From Anastatus disparis (taxonomy: Eukaryota > Arthropoda > Insecta > Hymenoptera > Eupelmidae), in assembly GCA_017163975.1 (NCBI GenBank), contig JAFFSR010000301.1, positions 4,810,001 to 4,874,000 of the forward strand: a stretch of 64,000 nucleotides of DNA, given 5' to 3'. Numbering within the stretch: the stretch's first letter is position 1; every line of letters starts with the position of its first letter. Shown here piece after piece: positions 23,182-35,257 of this stretch. The position numbers were made by a program, and so were the translations under genes. Below the pieces are notes generated by a model. The model was given only the letters and a program-made list of their open reading frames with translations. It did not search any database and had not been told where the DNA came from.

Positions 23182-23555
23182 GGGGATGTAAAACGGACAC
23201 TACACCTGTACTCATGAATTTTGCCTATCTTTTCATCATAATGCAAAACTTGAGGAAAAAAAATGCTTTAGTTTGTAGTATTTAACATAAAGATTATTCA
23301 GTTGAATTTTCAAATAAATTCATTCATTAGTTTTTCAGAATTTTGGGTTCCAATGTTACATTTTAAAATTTTTAGATTTTGTATAAGAAATCTAAAATTC
23401 TGAGAATCTAATGAATGAATTTATTTAAAAATTTAACTGAATAATCTTCATGGTAAATACTACAAGCTAAAGCATTTATTTTCTTAAAATTTTGCAATAA
23501 AATAAAAAAGATAGTAAATATTTGAGTACAGGTGTAGTATCCATTTTACATCTCC
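23182..23555. mobile_element. TTAA-flanked fold-back MITE (GGGGATG type)
   Basis: Flanked by TTAA at 23178-23181 and 23556-23559. Ends are GGGGATGTAAAACGGACAC and its near inverse, both reading toward a shared TACACCTGTACTC block. The arms pair to a centre near 23375. A deleted relative lies at about 28070-28215. Confidence 0.85.
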
Positions 23556-23559
23556 TTAA

Positions 23560-24328
23560 CTATGACATGTTGGGGTCGGAGACTCGTCATAGATACCATT
23601 AAGGATGTTCAATGGTTACGTAAAAGTTAACAGAATGCTCTGAAATTATAAAATATGATTTATTATATTAAATTAAAGTACCTCAATTTTTTTCCATATT
23701 TAATTCCGCATATATTTTCAAGAAATTTAATGTTAAAAATACGAAAAATAACATAGGCTCTTATAGGTGATCTGAGAATCGATTGCATTTTATATAAATT
23801 CCTGTCACAAAAGTTAATAGATCAAATTAAAATTTAGATATTATGAAAGTATATTATCTAAGGATTCATTTCATATAGTTTTTTATATACCTTTCAGGAA
23901 AATTGACTGAGATTTCCAAAGTTCAAGTTAAAGTAAGAGTTAATTTTTGAAAATCCGCTACTGCTACGTAAAAGATTTGGCAATGTTGCGTATGTATAAC
24001 ATAAGTTTTGAATTGAAAGATAATATTTTTCTGTTAAGCTTAACCTACAAATAGAAGCACTGCGTTGCCGAATTTCATTCAACATATTACCGAACTTAAA
24101 TTAATTTATAATAAATTAAATAACATTTTAAAATGTTTTATTTATTGAATAAAAATGTTTAAATGTAATTTGAATAATATATTTAATCTCTAAGTGCCAT
24201 TCAAAGAACTTTTTGTTGAAAAATATTTCATTACTTTAAGTTGACAGCGATCCTTCTTTCCTATGTTAAAGCATAGGGTACCCCTCTGACTCTTCACCTC
24301 CCTGCATGACAACATTGAACTTCCTTAA
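23560..24328. other. AT-rich, no recognisable gene
   Basis: No coding or repeat signal was identified apart from a less AT-rich stretch near 24245-24320 just outside the large palindrome. Confidence 0.45.
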
Positions 24329-24344
24329 AGGATACCCCCGTTAA

Positions 24345-24725
24345 GAGCAGGCGTATATCTCTATCCTTTTCTAATTAAAAAATTAATTTTTCTGCGAAAC
24401 CTCATGATCGTAGCGAAAAATAAGAAGAAAGCCCCCTCTCTTATAATAAAAAGCAATATTTTCTTTTATGAGGAAAAATTATTTTTATCGCTTCGTTTTT
24501 AAGAAAACTTTGAAAAACTGAATTGTCCATCCTAACCTCTATTTTTTTAAGTTTTTCAAGGTTTTCTTCAAAACGAATCAATAAAAATAATTTTTCTTCA
24601 TCAAAGGAAATATTACTTTTTATGATACAAGATGGCGCTATCTCTTTATTTTTTGCTGTAATCATTAGTTTTTGTAAAAAAATCAATTCTTTGATTAGAA
24701 AAGGACAGATATACTCGACCTCCTC
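24345..24725. mobile_element. 381-bp TTAA fold-back MITE nested in palindrome arm
   Basis: Flanked by TTAA at 24341-24344 and 24726-24729. Ends are GAGCAGGCGTATATC and its near inverse GATATACTCGACCTCCTC. The right arm of the host palindrome has the unoccupied site (single TTAA inside TTCTTAACTGGGGG near 27871-27884). The overlapping open frames on both strands are products of the palindrome. Confidence 0.92.
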
Positions 24726-25879
24726 TTAAGATATTCGAAATTGCCCTGTCCCTGAAATTGTTGTTTGACCTGGTAACTTTGTTTTAGATCAAAAATAAAT
24801 AGTTTCTGTCATATTCCCAGACCGCGACCGCCCTCCCCCTGTTCACAGCATGAAAAAAAATGACTTTTTTACTATTTATTTTTTTTCTCTGAATCTAGTC
24901 GGTAGAAAAACCCTAAGAAAATCATGCTTATAGTTTAAATATTAACAGATCTTTTAGAATTTTTTCATAAAGATTTGATGATGCTATATAACCTAAAAGG
25001 ATGGAAAAAAAATTAAAACCCTTCCTATTTTCACGGGAAATGCGGTACAGGGCCAATTCTTGCAAAAAAAACTTGTATTTTGTTTAAGAGTACTTGCCTG
25101 CATTTTCTCAGATATTTCCTGGAGGTGCGCCATAATTAAAAATGCAAAAAACTCATTTTTTAGACGTTTTTGGCTGATTTTAGTTCATTTGTAGACCTTG
25201 TATTATTATTTATATTATGCAATTGTATTCTAGCACTTTATTTATGAATTTAATCATGCATTTAAGTCACAAAAATAAGATTTACAAATATTCGCATCAT
25301 ATTTTTGCACGAATTTACATTTTAGATTAGGTATTTATACACTTCTTTCATGATTTTGTTGATATTTCACTACTTTATATGTAATAAAATTTTTCAAATA
25401 TTATATTATTTTAATAAAAGAAAATGTTTTGATAAATAAGACATTTCACAGGTACAGCTATATTAAGTACGGTCAAAACATCAACTTGAGATTACATATG
25501 AGTTAATGAATTAATATTTCGTAAGTGAAACTTATCAATACAAATATTAGAATCATGATTCAATAATATGAATCTTGACTTTGGCATTTTTAACACTATG
25601 TAATCTAAATCTGCACTTAAGTCACACTTTTGCGAGAGCTATGTGGTCTATTTTTACACTGTGTTGAAAAATGTGAGCATGCGAGTACATTGAAATCTTT
25701 TTTACATGTCTCATATTAATATTACAATATTAAATATATTTTTGTTGAAAAGCGCATATTATTCGCAATTATTTTATGACATTTGCAATCGTTTTGAAGA
25801 TTATAAATAAAATTTACACTTATGTCATGTATTGTATTATATTATCTCCATTGACATAGGTACGTATTCAGTAACGTAA

Positions 25880-26045
25880 CTCAAGTAACAATCGTTAGGC
25901 TGGAAGTTATAGTCTTTACTCATTTCTCAGATATTCTATCTATGTTTTTCTTATCCTTTTCCATAAGATGAACAAGGATAGAATATTTGAGAACTGAGTA
26001 ACGACTATAACTTCTAGCCTTAGACTTGACTTGGGTCTATGAATT
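25880..26045. repeat. Secondary inverted repeat inside palindrome arm
   Basis: GGCTGGAAGTTATAGTCTTT is followed about 100 bp later by its near inverse ending CTATAACTTCTAGCC, with an ATTCTATC / GATAGAAT pair between. The right arm carries the same unit at about 27190-27320, so the hairpin-within-a-hairpin predates the arm duplication. Confidence 0.8.
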
Positions 26046-27892
26046 CGAGCCATAAAAAAACATTATTTTAAACGCTATTTCATCACTAAAGAAAACTAAC
26101 ATGTAAAATATTTTGTAAATAAAATAACGAATATTAGTATTAAAACATTATTACGAATATTAGTATAAAAATAAAATCCTATTTTTATTAATTTTATATA
26201 TTAGGTAAGGATTTATTGCTAACGAATAAAATTAACAAATAAAATGATAATTTACTTTTTATGAAAATTTAATATTTCTAATACACTTATTAATTAAATG
26301 ATCCTATTAATCAGTAACAATACTTTCATATTTAAACTAATATAATAATGTTGGCTATAACAATTCCTACTAATTACAAGTACGTAGTTTTATTAGTTTA
26401 TAATAGTAGACCTTTTTACTTCGATAAAATTAGTTAATAATCTTTACAATCATTTCTTTACATACACTAAATAGAGACTTCAGGGGTGTCCTCATACCGG
26501 CACAGAGATCTACCTTATCTACATTTGAATTATGTATTTTAATAAAAATTTAACTATTTTTTACTAAAATTCATAGATGAGGCATATTCTTAACATTATA
26601 AAGAATTTATTGCAACGTTAAAAGAATAACAGTGAAAATGAAGACAAAAACTGCATAATACGATTTTTCATAACTACATTGAAAAGTTAATCGTATTAAG
26701 CAGTTTTCGCCTTTATTTTTACCCTTATATTGTCTTTTAACGTTGCAATAAATTCTTCGGCATGTTAAGAATGTGCCTCTCCTACGAATTTCAGTCATGA
26801 ATAGTTAAATTTCTATTTAAATTCATAATTTAAATGTAGATAAGGTACAACTCTATGTCGGTATGAGGATTCCCCTTAAGTATATAATAATTTATAAATC
26901 TATGTGTTTGAAATGTACCTATATTTGTATACATATAATTAATATTTTAAAAAATCAGCATTTTTCTCAACATTGAATTATTCACATAAATTTATCTTTA
27001 ATAACTTAAGATGAATTTATAAAAGTATAAAATCTGATTAAAATTTTATAGGAAAAAGAGGCCATGAGCAAATTGAAATTTTAAAAGATTGATTATTTTA
27101 TATAAATACATTTTTATTCTTACTTTGAAAGTATAATGATGTTAACCTTTTTATACTTGCACTAAAAAATTAAAACTTAAAAATAACTCAAGTCTAAGGC
27201 TAGAAGTTATAGTCGTTACTCAGTTCCCAAATATTCTATCCTTATCTTATGAAAAAAGGGTAAGAAGAACATAGATAGAATATCTGAGTAAAGACTATTA
27301 CTTCCAGCCTAACGATTGTTACTTGAGTTACGTTACTGAATTCGTACCTATGTCAATCGAGATAATGTAATACAATACATGATATAAGTGCAAACTTTAT
27401 TTATAATCTTTAAAACGGTTGCGAATGTCATAAAATAATTGCGAATAATATGCGCTTTTTAACAAAAATATATTTAATATTGTAATATTAATATGAGACA
27501 CGTAAACAAGATTTTAATGTACTCGCATGCTCACATTTTTTACACAGTGTAAAAATAGACCACATAGCTCTAGCAAAAGTGTGACTTGAGTGCAAATTTA
27601 GATTACATAGTGTTAAAATCGCCAAAGTTAAGGTTCATATTATTAAATCATGATTCTAATATTTGTATTGATAAGTTTTACTTACGAAATATAAATTCAT
27701 TAATTCATATGTAATCTCAAGTTGATGTTTTGACCTTAATATAGCTGTACCTGTGAAATGTCTTATTTATCAAAACATTCTCTTTTATTAAAGTAATATA
27801 ATATTTATTTTCGATCTAAAACAAAGTTACCAGGTCAAACAAAAATTTCAGGGACAGGGCAATTTTGACTTTCTTAACTGGGGGTACCCTTT

Positions 27893-28357
27893 GTAGGATA
27901 AGCATTCTGTACTTTCCACTAATTTATCTTGAAATTTAACTAAAAAGCAAGTTGATCCTTGTCAATTTATAGCACTCACCAATTCGATATGTTGTGGCTA
28001 AAGCTACCGTTTCATAACATTTTTATAAATAAACAATTTGGGTGTATTTGTGTAACGAAGCCACACACAAAAAATTAGCTTGATGCTTATCATTTTTAGA
28101 AAGCATACTGAGTTCCCAGACTATAATGCATTTATTTTCCTAAGATTTTTTAACAATATAGATGATAAATATTGATGAATACAGGTATAGTGTCCATTTT
28201 TGACATCTCTTTGAATTTCAATTAAGATTGTTGGTAATCAGAAATAGATTATTTGAAATGAATATTCTCTTTTATCACAAAGTAATTGTCCCTTTCATTA
28301 ACACTCTTTCGTCCTAAAGATTTTTAACACAAAACTTTAAAAAGATTTTTTGTAATT
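27893..28357. other. Spacer with deleted GGGGATG-type MITE relative
   Basis: AAAAATTAGCTTGATGCTTATC near 28070 and ACAGGTATAGTGTCCATTTT near 28183 match the flank and terminus of the element at 23182-23555, with most of the interior gone. No gene is seen. Confidence 0.55.
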
Positions 28358-28600
28358 TGTTAAATAATTAATAAAAGCAGAGCACAATTTATATTAAAAG
28401 AAAAGTATTTATTTAATCAATACAAGAGTAACTTAATTAAATGATCTCTCTATACAATAATGAAATACAAGCTCTGACTTTAACAGACGGACTTGAACTG
28501 AACTGAACGACGACGAGACGCAACTTGATTCTCTTCAACTGTCTACTAAAATATTCTCAATAGGTGGCGACACCTAGTATGAGTGTGTATATTTTCAACA
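28358..28600 (-). repeat. Copia LTR (3' LTR in element orientation)
   Basis: 243 bp, TGTT...AACA on the plus strand, identical to 35258-35500. Confidence 0.97.
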
Positions 28601-28616
28601 CTCCCTCCCACACTCA
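28601..28616 (-). other. Polypurine tract
   Basis: On the element's strand the sequence GTGTGGGAGGGAG directly abuts the 3' LTR, the expected priming site for plus-strand DNA synthesis. Confidence 0.8.
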
Positions 28617-28762
28617 TACATATTTTAATTAAAAGAGTTGTAACATCTCTCTCGTTCTTATTGTTTCTGTTCTGATCGTTCATTTAGTTCCTGTAATATA
28701 GAGAAAAAGTTTGTTAATAACTTAACTAAAATACATATCAGAAATATAATCAGTCAATGTTA

Positions 28763-29215
28763 TCAGTCGTTAAATATTTGTTTGGTCAGTCGTTCATGTA
28801 ATTCAAATGACAAAGGTTTTGTGAATACATCAGTTATCTGACTTTTAGAGGAAATTCAACTGACATTAATTAAACCTCTAGTTACACATTCCTTTACATA
28901 ATGTTCTTTTATTTCGGTCATATGTCTTAATTTGTTTTCACCTCCAGTCTTAACGCTTGCTTCTGCTGCCTTGTTATCACACCATAATAGAATTGGAGCT
29001 AATTCTTGTTTTAACAATCTTTTTTAAAATTTGATATAAGGATATCAATTCTTGAGCGCATTCATTTATAGAAACATATTTCTGTCTGTGAGTTCTTCAG
29101 GATGTTGTGTCTTCGAAAAACTTGATCACAAAGCTACTGGTCGTAAGAGAATTTTTGCAGTCGTCAAAACTTGCATCTGAAAATCCTTGTAAACAGTCGT
29201 TCTGTCTTTTATATC
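28763..29215 (-). pseudogene. Copia RNase H domain (broken)
   Basis: Read on the minus strand: GFSDASFDDCKNS near 29180 and HRQKYVSINECAQELIS near 29060 precede LLWCDNKAAEASVKTGG near 28970 and TEIKEHYVKECVTRGLINVS near 28890. The domain ends with ITDVFTKPLSFELHERLTK and a natural-looking stop at 28763-28765. The order and the CDN and FTKPL motifs are those of copia RNase H. A TGA replaces the Trp expected before RTHRQK near 29105, another stop follows INVS near 28860, and there is at least one frame change. Confidence 0.85.
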
Positions 29216-29589
29216 TAAGTTCAAAGTCTTTTGTTCTTCTTAATTATTCAAATACTCTTTCAATCTTCTACCAGTCATTTTTCAGTAAAGTTGATTTGGT
29301 GTCTGCATAGAGTATTTACCTCATATGCAATTTCTGGCCTGCTTGCATTGATTTCTCCTTTTTTTTCACGCTGTCTTTTCTTCTTATTGGCTACCTGATT
29401 GATTACCATAGGTGTTCGTTGGGCGAGTGATTGATCCAAACTAAACTTCTTTAGCATTTTGTTTATTTATTGTTCTTGCTTAATGCTCAGTATCCTTTTT
29501 TTTTCTGTCTTATTTTATTTCTGAGCCTAAAGAACTTTTAGTCTTACCAGTTTCTGTCATTTAAAATTTTTTTTTTCTTTACATTTGTT

Positions 29590-30110
29590 ACAAACTAGCA
29601 GAATGTCATCTGCATACTAAATCAAGATAAGAAATCCGTCTTTTTCTTGCTGAGTAAATAGACAAGACTCATTGTTGAATGATCTAAGTCCACATTTCTT
29701 TACTGTCTTTTTAAGTCTTTCATTCCAACATTTTAAACTGACTTTCAGATCGTATAAAGCATTTTCCAATACACACATCTTGTTTTGTTTGATCCTTTCA
29801 TAAGCAGTCATCCCTTCAGGTATTTCCATATATATCTCATTGCTTCAATATCCATTTACAAAAGCTGTCTTCACGTCCATCTGACATATTTTTAAATCCA
29901 ATTTGTTTGCCATTGCCAGTATAGATCTGATTAAATGTAATCGTGAATCCGGTGCATATGTTTCTTGCATGTCATACTCATTTCTGTCTTTAAAACTACG
30001 AATTACTAGTCTCGCTTTATATCTTATTTTACTGTCTTCTTTCTTTTAGATACCCATCTTGAATGTATAATGTTTGATCTTTTTCTGTCATTCATTACTA
30101 TTGAACTGTC
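29590..30110 (-). pseudogene. Copia reverse transcriptase (broken)
   Basis: The minus-strand reading gives ARLVIRSFKDRNEYDM near 30015, ETYAPDSRLHLIRSILAMA near 29960, the hallmark ICQMDVKTAFVNG near 29880, MEIPEGMTAYERI near 29825 and KCWNERLKKTVKKCG near 29710. The catalytic YADDILLVCNK is near 29610. A TAG directly precedes YADD, and another stop sits after the VNG block. The YADD box itself is intact. A longer degenerate tail continues to about 29275. Confidence 0.9.
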
Positions 30111-30660
30111 AACTCTAATTTTCATACATTATTCTTATACATACATTCTAATTCTTCAATAATAGTTTTGGTCCATTTTTTTTTTTTTGTTTTTGTTTAT
30201 CTTTTGACTTCATGGCTTCCAAGTTTGTACTCAGGTCATTATTTATTTCTGCTAATAAAACATAAGTTTCTTCATTTATCTTATTTTCTGTACTTGTTTG
30301 TGTTTCCATTGGTAATTGAATCTGTCGTTTTGTTTTCTCTCTCCTCCGATTCTTGCACTCCATATTCAGTATTTTTCTTAACTTTTGTCGGTCTTCCTAC
30401 TAAATTTTTTTTTATTTTCTCTCCCACCAATCCTTGTTACTTTTTATCAGTCTTATTATTTTCGTTTCTTGGTCGTCTAACTGATCTTTTGAATTTCTCT
30501 CCCTCCGGTTTTTGTATTCGTGTTTCATTTTCTCTGTCTTCGAATACAAAATTCACAAACAATGTATCTTTATCTTTTCATCAATTTGTTTCCAGTCTTG
30601 TATATCAGTTGTTGCATATCTGTCCTTGTAGACTAATTTTTCGTTGAATCGTACATCTCT
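30111..30660 (-). other. Copia pol linker, degenerate
   Basis: On the minus strand this is a Lys/Glu/Asn/Arg-rich reading with stops, corresponding to the variable region between integrase and RT. The plus-strand open frame 30168-30647 (Phe/Leu/Ser-rich) is antisense of this and not a gene. Confidence 0.55.
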
Positions 30661-30689
30661 GCTTTCTTATAGTTTACTTAAAACCCATT

Positions 30690-30915
30690 GTGTTTAAATT
30701 CATTATTTGCAAAGGTTCAATTGTTCAATGCTTGACTGTCTTAAATGGCAATTTGTTAAACTTTGCAATCATACACACTTCACAGTCTTTCAACGTATCA
30801 TCAAATACAGCTTGTTTTAAAGTTTTGATATTAGGAAATTTTAATTGTAATTTTCTTAAATAATCAACTGATGAATGGCCCATTCGAAAATGCCACAACA
30901 TAGCGTAGTTGTTTG
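30690..30915 (-). pseudogene. GAG-pre-integrase domain; integrase core missing
   Basis: The minus-strand reading LWHFRMGHSSVDYLRKLQLK (near 30880) with a later CEVCMIAKFNKLPFK (near 30765) is the zinc-binding GAG-pre-integrase domain of copia. A stop follows TVKH near 30740, and within about 80 bp the sequence becomes the post-integrase linker. The D-D-E catalytic core (normally about 170 residues) is therefore not present. Confidence 0.8.
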
Positions 30916-31639
30916 TATTAATTTTGTATTTTCAATCTCACATTAAGATTCTTCACTGACTTTAAAATCATGCGATTTATAAATATTTCTGTCTGCAATC
31001 TAAATATTTTTCTTCTTTGATTGTCTGATTTTCTTGCTTTTCATTAAATTGATTATTTTCTTCAATATTCTGTTCTTCATTCATTCTACTTGTCGTTACA
31101 TATACTAGAACCTGTCTTTGTTTTTAATTATTTTCTGTCGCTTCTGATTCAAAATCAGTCAATCAATATGGCTGATTATATATTGGTAAGGATGAAAAAT
31201 TTTCATTTAAGTTTTCCATGCAGATTATTCTGTCTAAAATAATAAATTTTCCATCAGTCGTATTTGTTTGCACGCTTCCTTCTTCCTTAGATTTAAGATT
31301 TACGCTGCAGTCTTTATTTGCGCATTGGATTCCGTCTAGTTGTTCAATAAATGTCCTGAAAATCAACTTTGAATTTGTCAAACGTTCTGTCGCATCACTG
31401 TCAGCACTCGGTTCATTAGTCTTCTTATTTCTAGATTCTAATTGGTTAAAACTGCCTCATTTTTTTATATTTTCTTCTGTTATATTTTACATAATTTTCT
31501 TGTCTCCTTTTATTGACAGATTTTGCTCGTATTTAATTAACATTGTTAATTAGATTAGCTATCTTACTTGTGAATGATGTCCGACCTGTACTTTCTTTAC
31601 TTTTATTATTATAATATTTTGATTCATACCTTTTTCTGT

Positions 31640-32660
31640 TTTTCTGTCTCGAGTGTCCCTGACGCTTTGGACATGTTGAGATCACATGATCACGGGTAAA
31701 TATCTGACAAAAGTAACACTTCTTTATGCTATTTCCCTGTCGTGAGCAGTCGCTGGCACAGTACCCATAACTGTCGCACTTTCTGTATCGCCCTTGATTT
31801 GACCGTCATAGCTGTCGTTTGATGGCTTTCAACCTGTATAATAAGTAATTTTAGTTTATCATAAGATAACCCTTTCACTATAACACTTTCTGTCATAAAA
31901 CTTATTCCTTCTACTTGATGTACTTTGCTTATGATAGTATTATAAAAGAAATCTCTTTCGTCTTCTTCAGGCAACGATTTAACTTTTGGCATGTTATTAT
32001 AACTTCTTACTATTTCTTCAAATCTGTCTATAAAATTAACTGCCTTTTTCTTTCGCTGGATTATACTGTATGTTGTATTTTTTTTTAATACTAGATGAAG
32101 TTACATTTACCTCGCTTCAATTTAATTATTTCGCTTTAATTTCTTTAATTCTGTTCAACAATTCAACTAAATCTTTAATTTTCATAACTCTAGCATGATA
32201 GTCTTTATCTATTCTATTTATTAAAATATCACGAACTTTCATTTGCTACAATAGTACTATCTACAACATACAATAAGTCCAGCGAACTTAATTCAGACAT
32301 AAAATAATCCAAAGTTTTCAAATATGATTTGAGTCGTTAATTTATAATAGCGTTTTACTGGTCCGTCTTTTCCAGTCAGTCCGGTTTTGATAATTTCTGT
32401 CAACTGTTTAAAAAATGTCTAAAATATTGTCGTTTTCTTTAATAAATCTTTTATCAACCTTTATTTGTATTAAACGCGATATTTCCAATTTATTTAACGG
32501 TCCTAAGTGTTCGTCCAAGACTGTCGAGTTCCCGAAACCTTCTGCATTAAGTGTATAATTTTCAAAATCATTGTTTACCTTATATGTCGTTTTGCTGTCT
32601 TTGGATTTATCTGTCCTTTCTGCCTCATTACCTGTAGTCATCCTCCTTCCCCTGTTCAAA
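31640..32660 (-). pseudogene. Copia gag (broken), with zinc knuckle
   Basis: Going down the minus strand: a charged N-terminal part from an ATG at 32659 (NRGRRMTTGNEAERTDKSKD) to a stop near 32408, a stop-ridden middle, and a gag C-terminal part at 31992-31729 with LPEEDERDFFYNTIISKVHQ. A CCHC-like knuckle follows near 31720-31665, reading CYFC, then H, then C. The knuckle spacing is C-X2-C-X6-H-X4-C, two residues longer than the usual CX2CX4HX4C. Confidence in exact limits is low. Confidence 0.65.
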
Positions 32661-32742
32661 TTCCTCCCTCATCGCATCCAGAGCCTGGCCGCCAAAGACC
32701 CACATGGCGCTTCTCTCCTTCACCATCAAAGCCATCAAATCG

Positions 32743-33240
32743 TCATCTTCTTTCTGCTCTATTCTTCTTTTCTTCGCCTCTCTTGCTCTTTGCCATTTCT
32801 GCCTTAACTGTATTGAGTTTATCCATTACCTTGTCCAATTTGTCAGATAGGTTTGCCAATTTTGCTTCAGTCATTTCATTGATTCTGTTTTCTGTCTCCG
32901 TCTTTATTTCTGCCGTTTCAGTCGTATTGTAATGCTTATCTGTCTCTTCTGTCTTTAGCTCCGTCTTCGTTCTTGTTTTCATCTGTTTTTCCGTCGTATA
33001 CATATTTTTCCAATACATCATTCAATTTTGCTGTCAAACCTTTGATTTGTTTTTGTCTTTCCTTAACTGTCGCTATTTGACCTCCTGCAGCTACTTTAAC
33101 TACAGTTTTCACAGAGCCGTCTTCAAAACCGTCACTTTATTCTACTTTCTGTTCTGTCTCGTTATATAGCCCCTCCGTCTTCTCAGTCTCATTGCTGTCG
33201 TTAATTCTGTCTTTTCTCTCTTTCTTATCAGTCATAGTGT
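32743..33240 (-). pseudogene. Lys/Glu/Thr-rich coiled-coil segment in copia leader
   Basis: The minus-strand frame 33021-32743 is a charged heptad-like stretch (ANLSDKLDKVMDKLNTVKAE) preceded by Thr/Glu-rich sequence. It may be a gag N-terminal extension or an extra ORF. I do not recognise it in copia elements generally. It is very rich in GACAG and GACGG words. Confidence 0.45.
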
Positions 33241-33394
33241 GGCCACCTGTCGTACAATAGGGCATATATAATCTGTCTTCACTCTGTCTTCATCTCTGTG
33301 ACTGTCCTTATCACCAGGTCAAATTCTTTACTCATAACGTACTTGTCAACTATAAAGGAATAGTAAACCAATATAAATAAAATTCATATAATTT

Positions 33395-33720
33395 TGCCGA
33401 ACACAAGCAAAACTAGAAAATTTACGTTAGAGTTAATTATATATATATATATATACATATATATTATGAGCTTAATAGACCGAACACAAGCCCTTCAAGC
33501 TCAATATATCTATAAAAATAAAGTGAATCAACCTAGTATGCCGAACACAAGCAATATTAGGTCATTCATATTTATGACAATTTAAGAGAATCAATCTAAC
33601 ATGCCGAACACAAGCAATGTTAAATCAATCAAATTTGCCAGTTATTTATGTATATTTTTATATTTATAATTATACATATGTGCTATTATTCCCATACACA
33701 ATATACTGAACACAAGTATT
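33395..33720 (-). repeat. Five spaced TGCCGAACACAAGCAA repeats
   Basis: Copies at about 33395, 33478, 33539, 33602 and 33705 (the last diverged), 60-103 bp apart, lie in the copia 5' leader. The intervening sequence is AT-rich and partly similar. Confidence 0.8.
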
Positions 33721-35239
33721 ATTATGTATGTGAAAGCAGCAACTATGATCGATCAATATTATTTTTAAAACCATGGATATATTTATTAAAAAATATTTTT
33801 ATATACGTACGTTCAAGCTTAATAAAATAAAATTTTTAATTTGAAATAGTCATTATTCATTATCTAATTTGTATTCAATCTGTCATAATTTTGAATACAA
33901 TGCTGCCTTCAACAACTGTCATATACATATTCTCATGAGGATGTTTTGTGAAGTTGCAATAAACTTCTTTCCTCTGTATAATGATAATTTCAATTAATTA
34001 AACATTCTTAAATATATTTTTCTTAAAGTCGTTCTTTTCTGTCTTTTTTTAATCGGTCTTTTGTATACATTTACGTAAACTTTATTTTTGTCCGCTTTGA
34101 TTTAGTTTGTTTCGCTTCACTAATTCTGTCTCTTTCTTAATCTGTCATTTTTATTGCAACGACGCGCACGCTTCTATACATATACGATCACACTTATATA
34201 CTGTCTCTTTTCATTATGCTATAACCATGTTATACGTACATATGTATACGTATATATCTGCGAGTTTATTCTCGCCTTTTAGCAGTTACCGTCTTTCTGT
34301 CTTTTTCTAATTGCGCGCGCACGTCTTCACGGTCTTTTTATTGTACACGGCGTCGATGTCTTTTCATCAACTCGACTTGGGCCTACGGCCGCCATGTTTG
34401 TGTGCATTATTATCTTTCAATTTTTAGAAGTCAGGCCAATGCCTTTCTTCCTTCAGCAATCATACTTAGTATTTCAACATAAAAACGCGTCCGTTTTTAC
34501 ATTTATTTTTAATCATAGCGAAATTTAACCAAATCCAAGCGGCACTTTTTGCAAATATTAGTTTTTAACCGGTTCTCATTTATTTCCGTCTATACCGTCA
34601 TAAATATGTTCAGATCTCCTGGCGTGCATTCACTATACATACATATATATATACACACACATATATATATATACACACACATATATATATACACACACAT
34701 AATACGTTCATACGTAAAAAAAACTTTTTCACTACGTGTTGTCGTTTATTCAGTCTATCAATTTTATTTTGTGCGTGCATGGTCTCTTCTCTCATTCTAT
34801 ATACATACATACACACATACAAAGCATACAAAATTTTCTTATGCACGCATAAATCTGTCATACTGATACACATTATGTCATTTCACCCAACATGGCGACT
34901 TATTTTATTTCTCTCTCCTCTCTCTCTCTCTATAGACTAGCGCACGACGCTATCTATTCTCTGTCCTTTTCTTTCTTTCTATAAGCGTGCTTGCGACGCC
35001 ATTACTGTCTTATAGAATTGAGAGAGAATAAAGTAAAATTCTTACCCGGAGTCAACTCCTTTTTCTCCCTCTGCTGTCCTTCGCTCTGTCTTTTTTTCAT
35101 TTGTTCCTTGACTCGCCATCTCTGACGCTTCCACCAGGAGATAAAGAACAATAAAACAATTCACCAAACAGACTGACGCACGCTCCAAACCACACAAACC
35201 TCTTTCTCAATTTTATTAAATAAAACGCGCAGTTAAAAG
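33721..35239 (-). other. Long copia 5' leader
   Basis: No gag-like frame is visible. It contains ATATACACAC microsatellite patches near 34638-34700 and many CTGTC words on the plus strand. A 2-kb leader is long for a copia element, so part of this may be acquired sequence. Confidence 0.5.
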
Positions 35240-35257
35240 CACTCTGGGCCCATAACC
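35240..35257 (-). other. Copia primer-binding site (initiator Met tRNA type)
   Basis: On the element strand GGTTATGGGCCCAGAG begins immediately after the 5' LTR. GGTTATGGGCCCAG is the primer site of Drosophila copia, complementary to an internal part of initiator-Met tRNA. Confidence 0.9.

Larger units (their letters stand above)
24329..27892. mobile_element. 3.5-kb palindromic element
   Basis: The left arm starts GGATACCCCCG (24330) and the right arm ends GGGGGTACCCT (27890). Matching landmarks in inverted order include ATTGCCCTGTCCCTGAAAT (24743 / 27865), TGACCTGGTAACTTTGTTTT (24768 / 27830), AAATAAGACATTTCACAGG (25435 / 27760), ATTATTCGCAATTATTTTATG (25760 / 27440) and AACGTTAAAAGA (26620 / 26740), around a centre near 26674. 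The left arm is longer because of a TTAA MITE and an unmatched block at about 24800-25410. No ORF of note exists inside. Confidence 0.88.

Noticed and set aside
24441..24729. Overlapping 68-81-residue frames on both strands
   Set aside because: They lie inside a palindromic MITE, so each strand mirrors the other; no domain.
30168..30647. 159-residue plus-strand frame
   Set aside because: It is antisense to the copia pol linker; composition (Phe/Leu/Ser) mirrors Lys/Glu-rich sense codons.
33395..33720. CRISPR-like spaced repeats
   Set aside because: Spacing is irregular (60-103 bp), spacers are AT-rich and partly similar, and the block lies inside a copia element.
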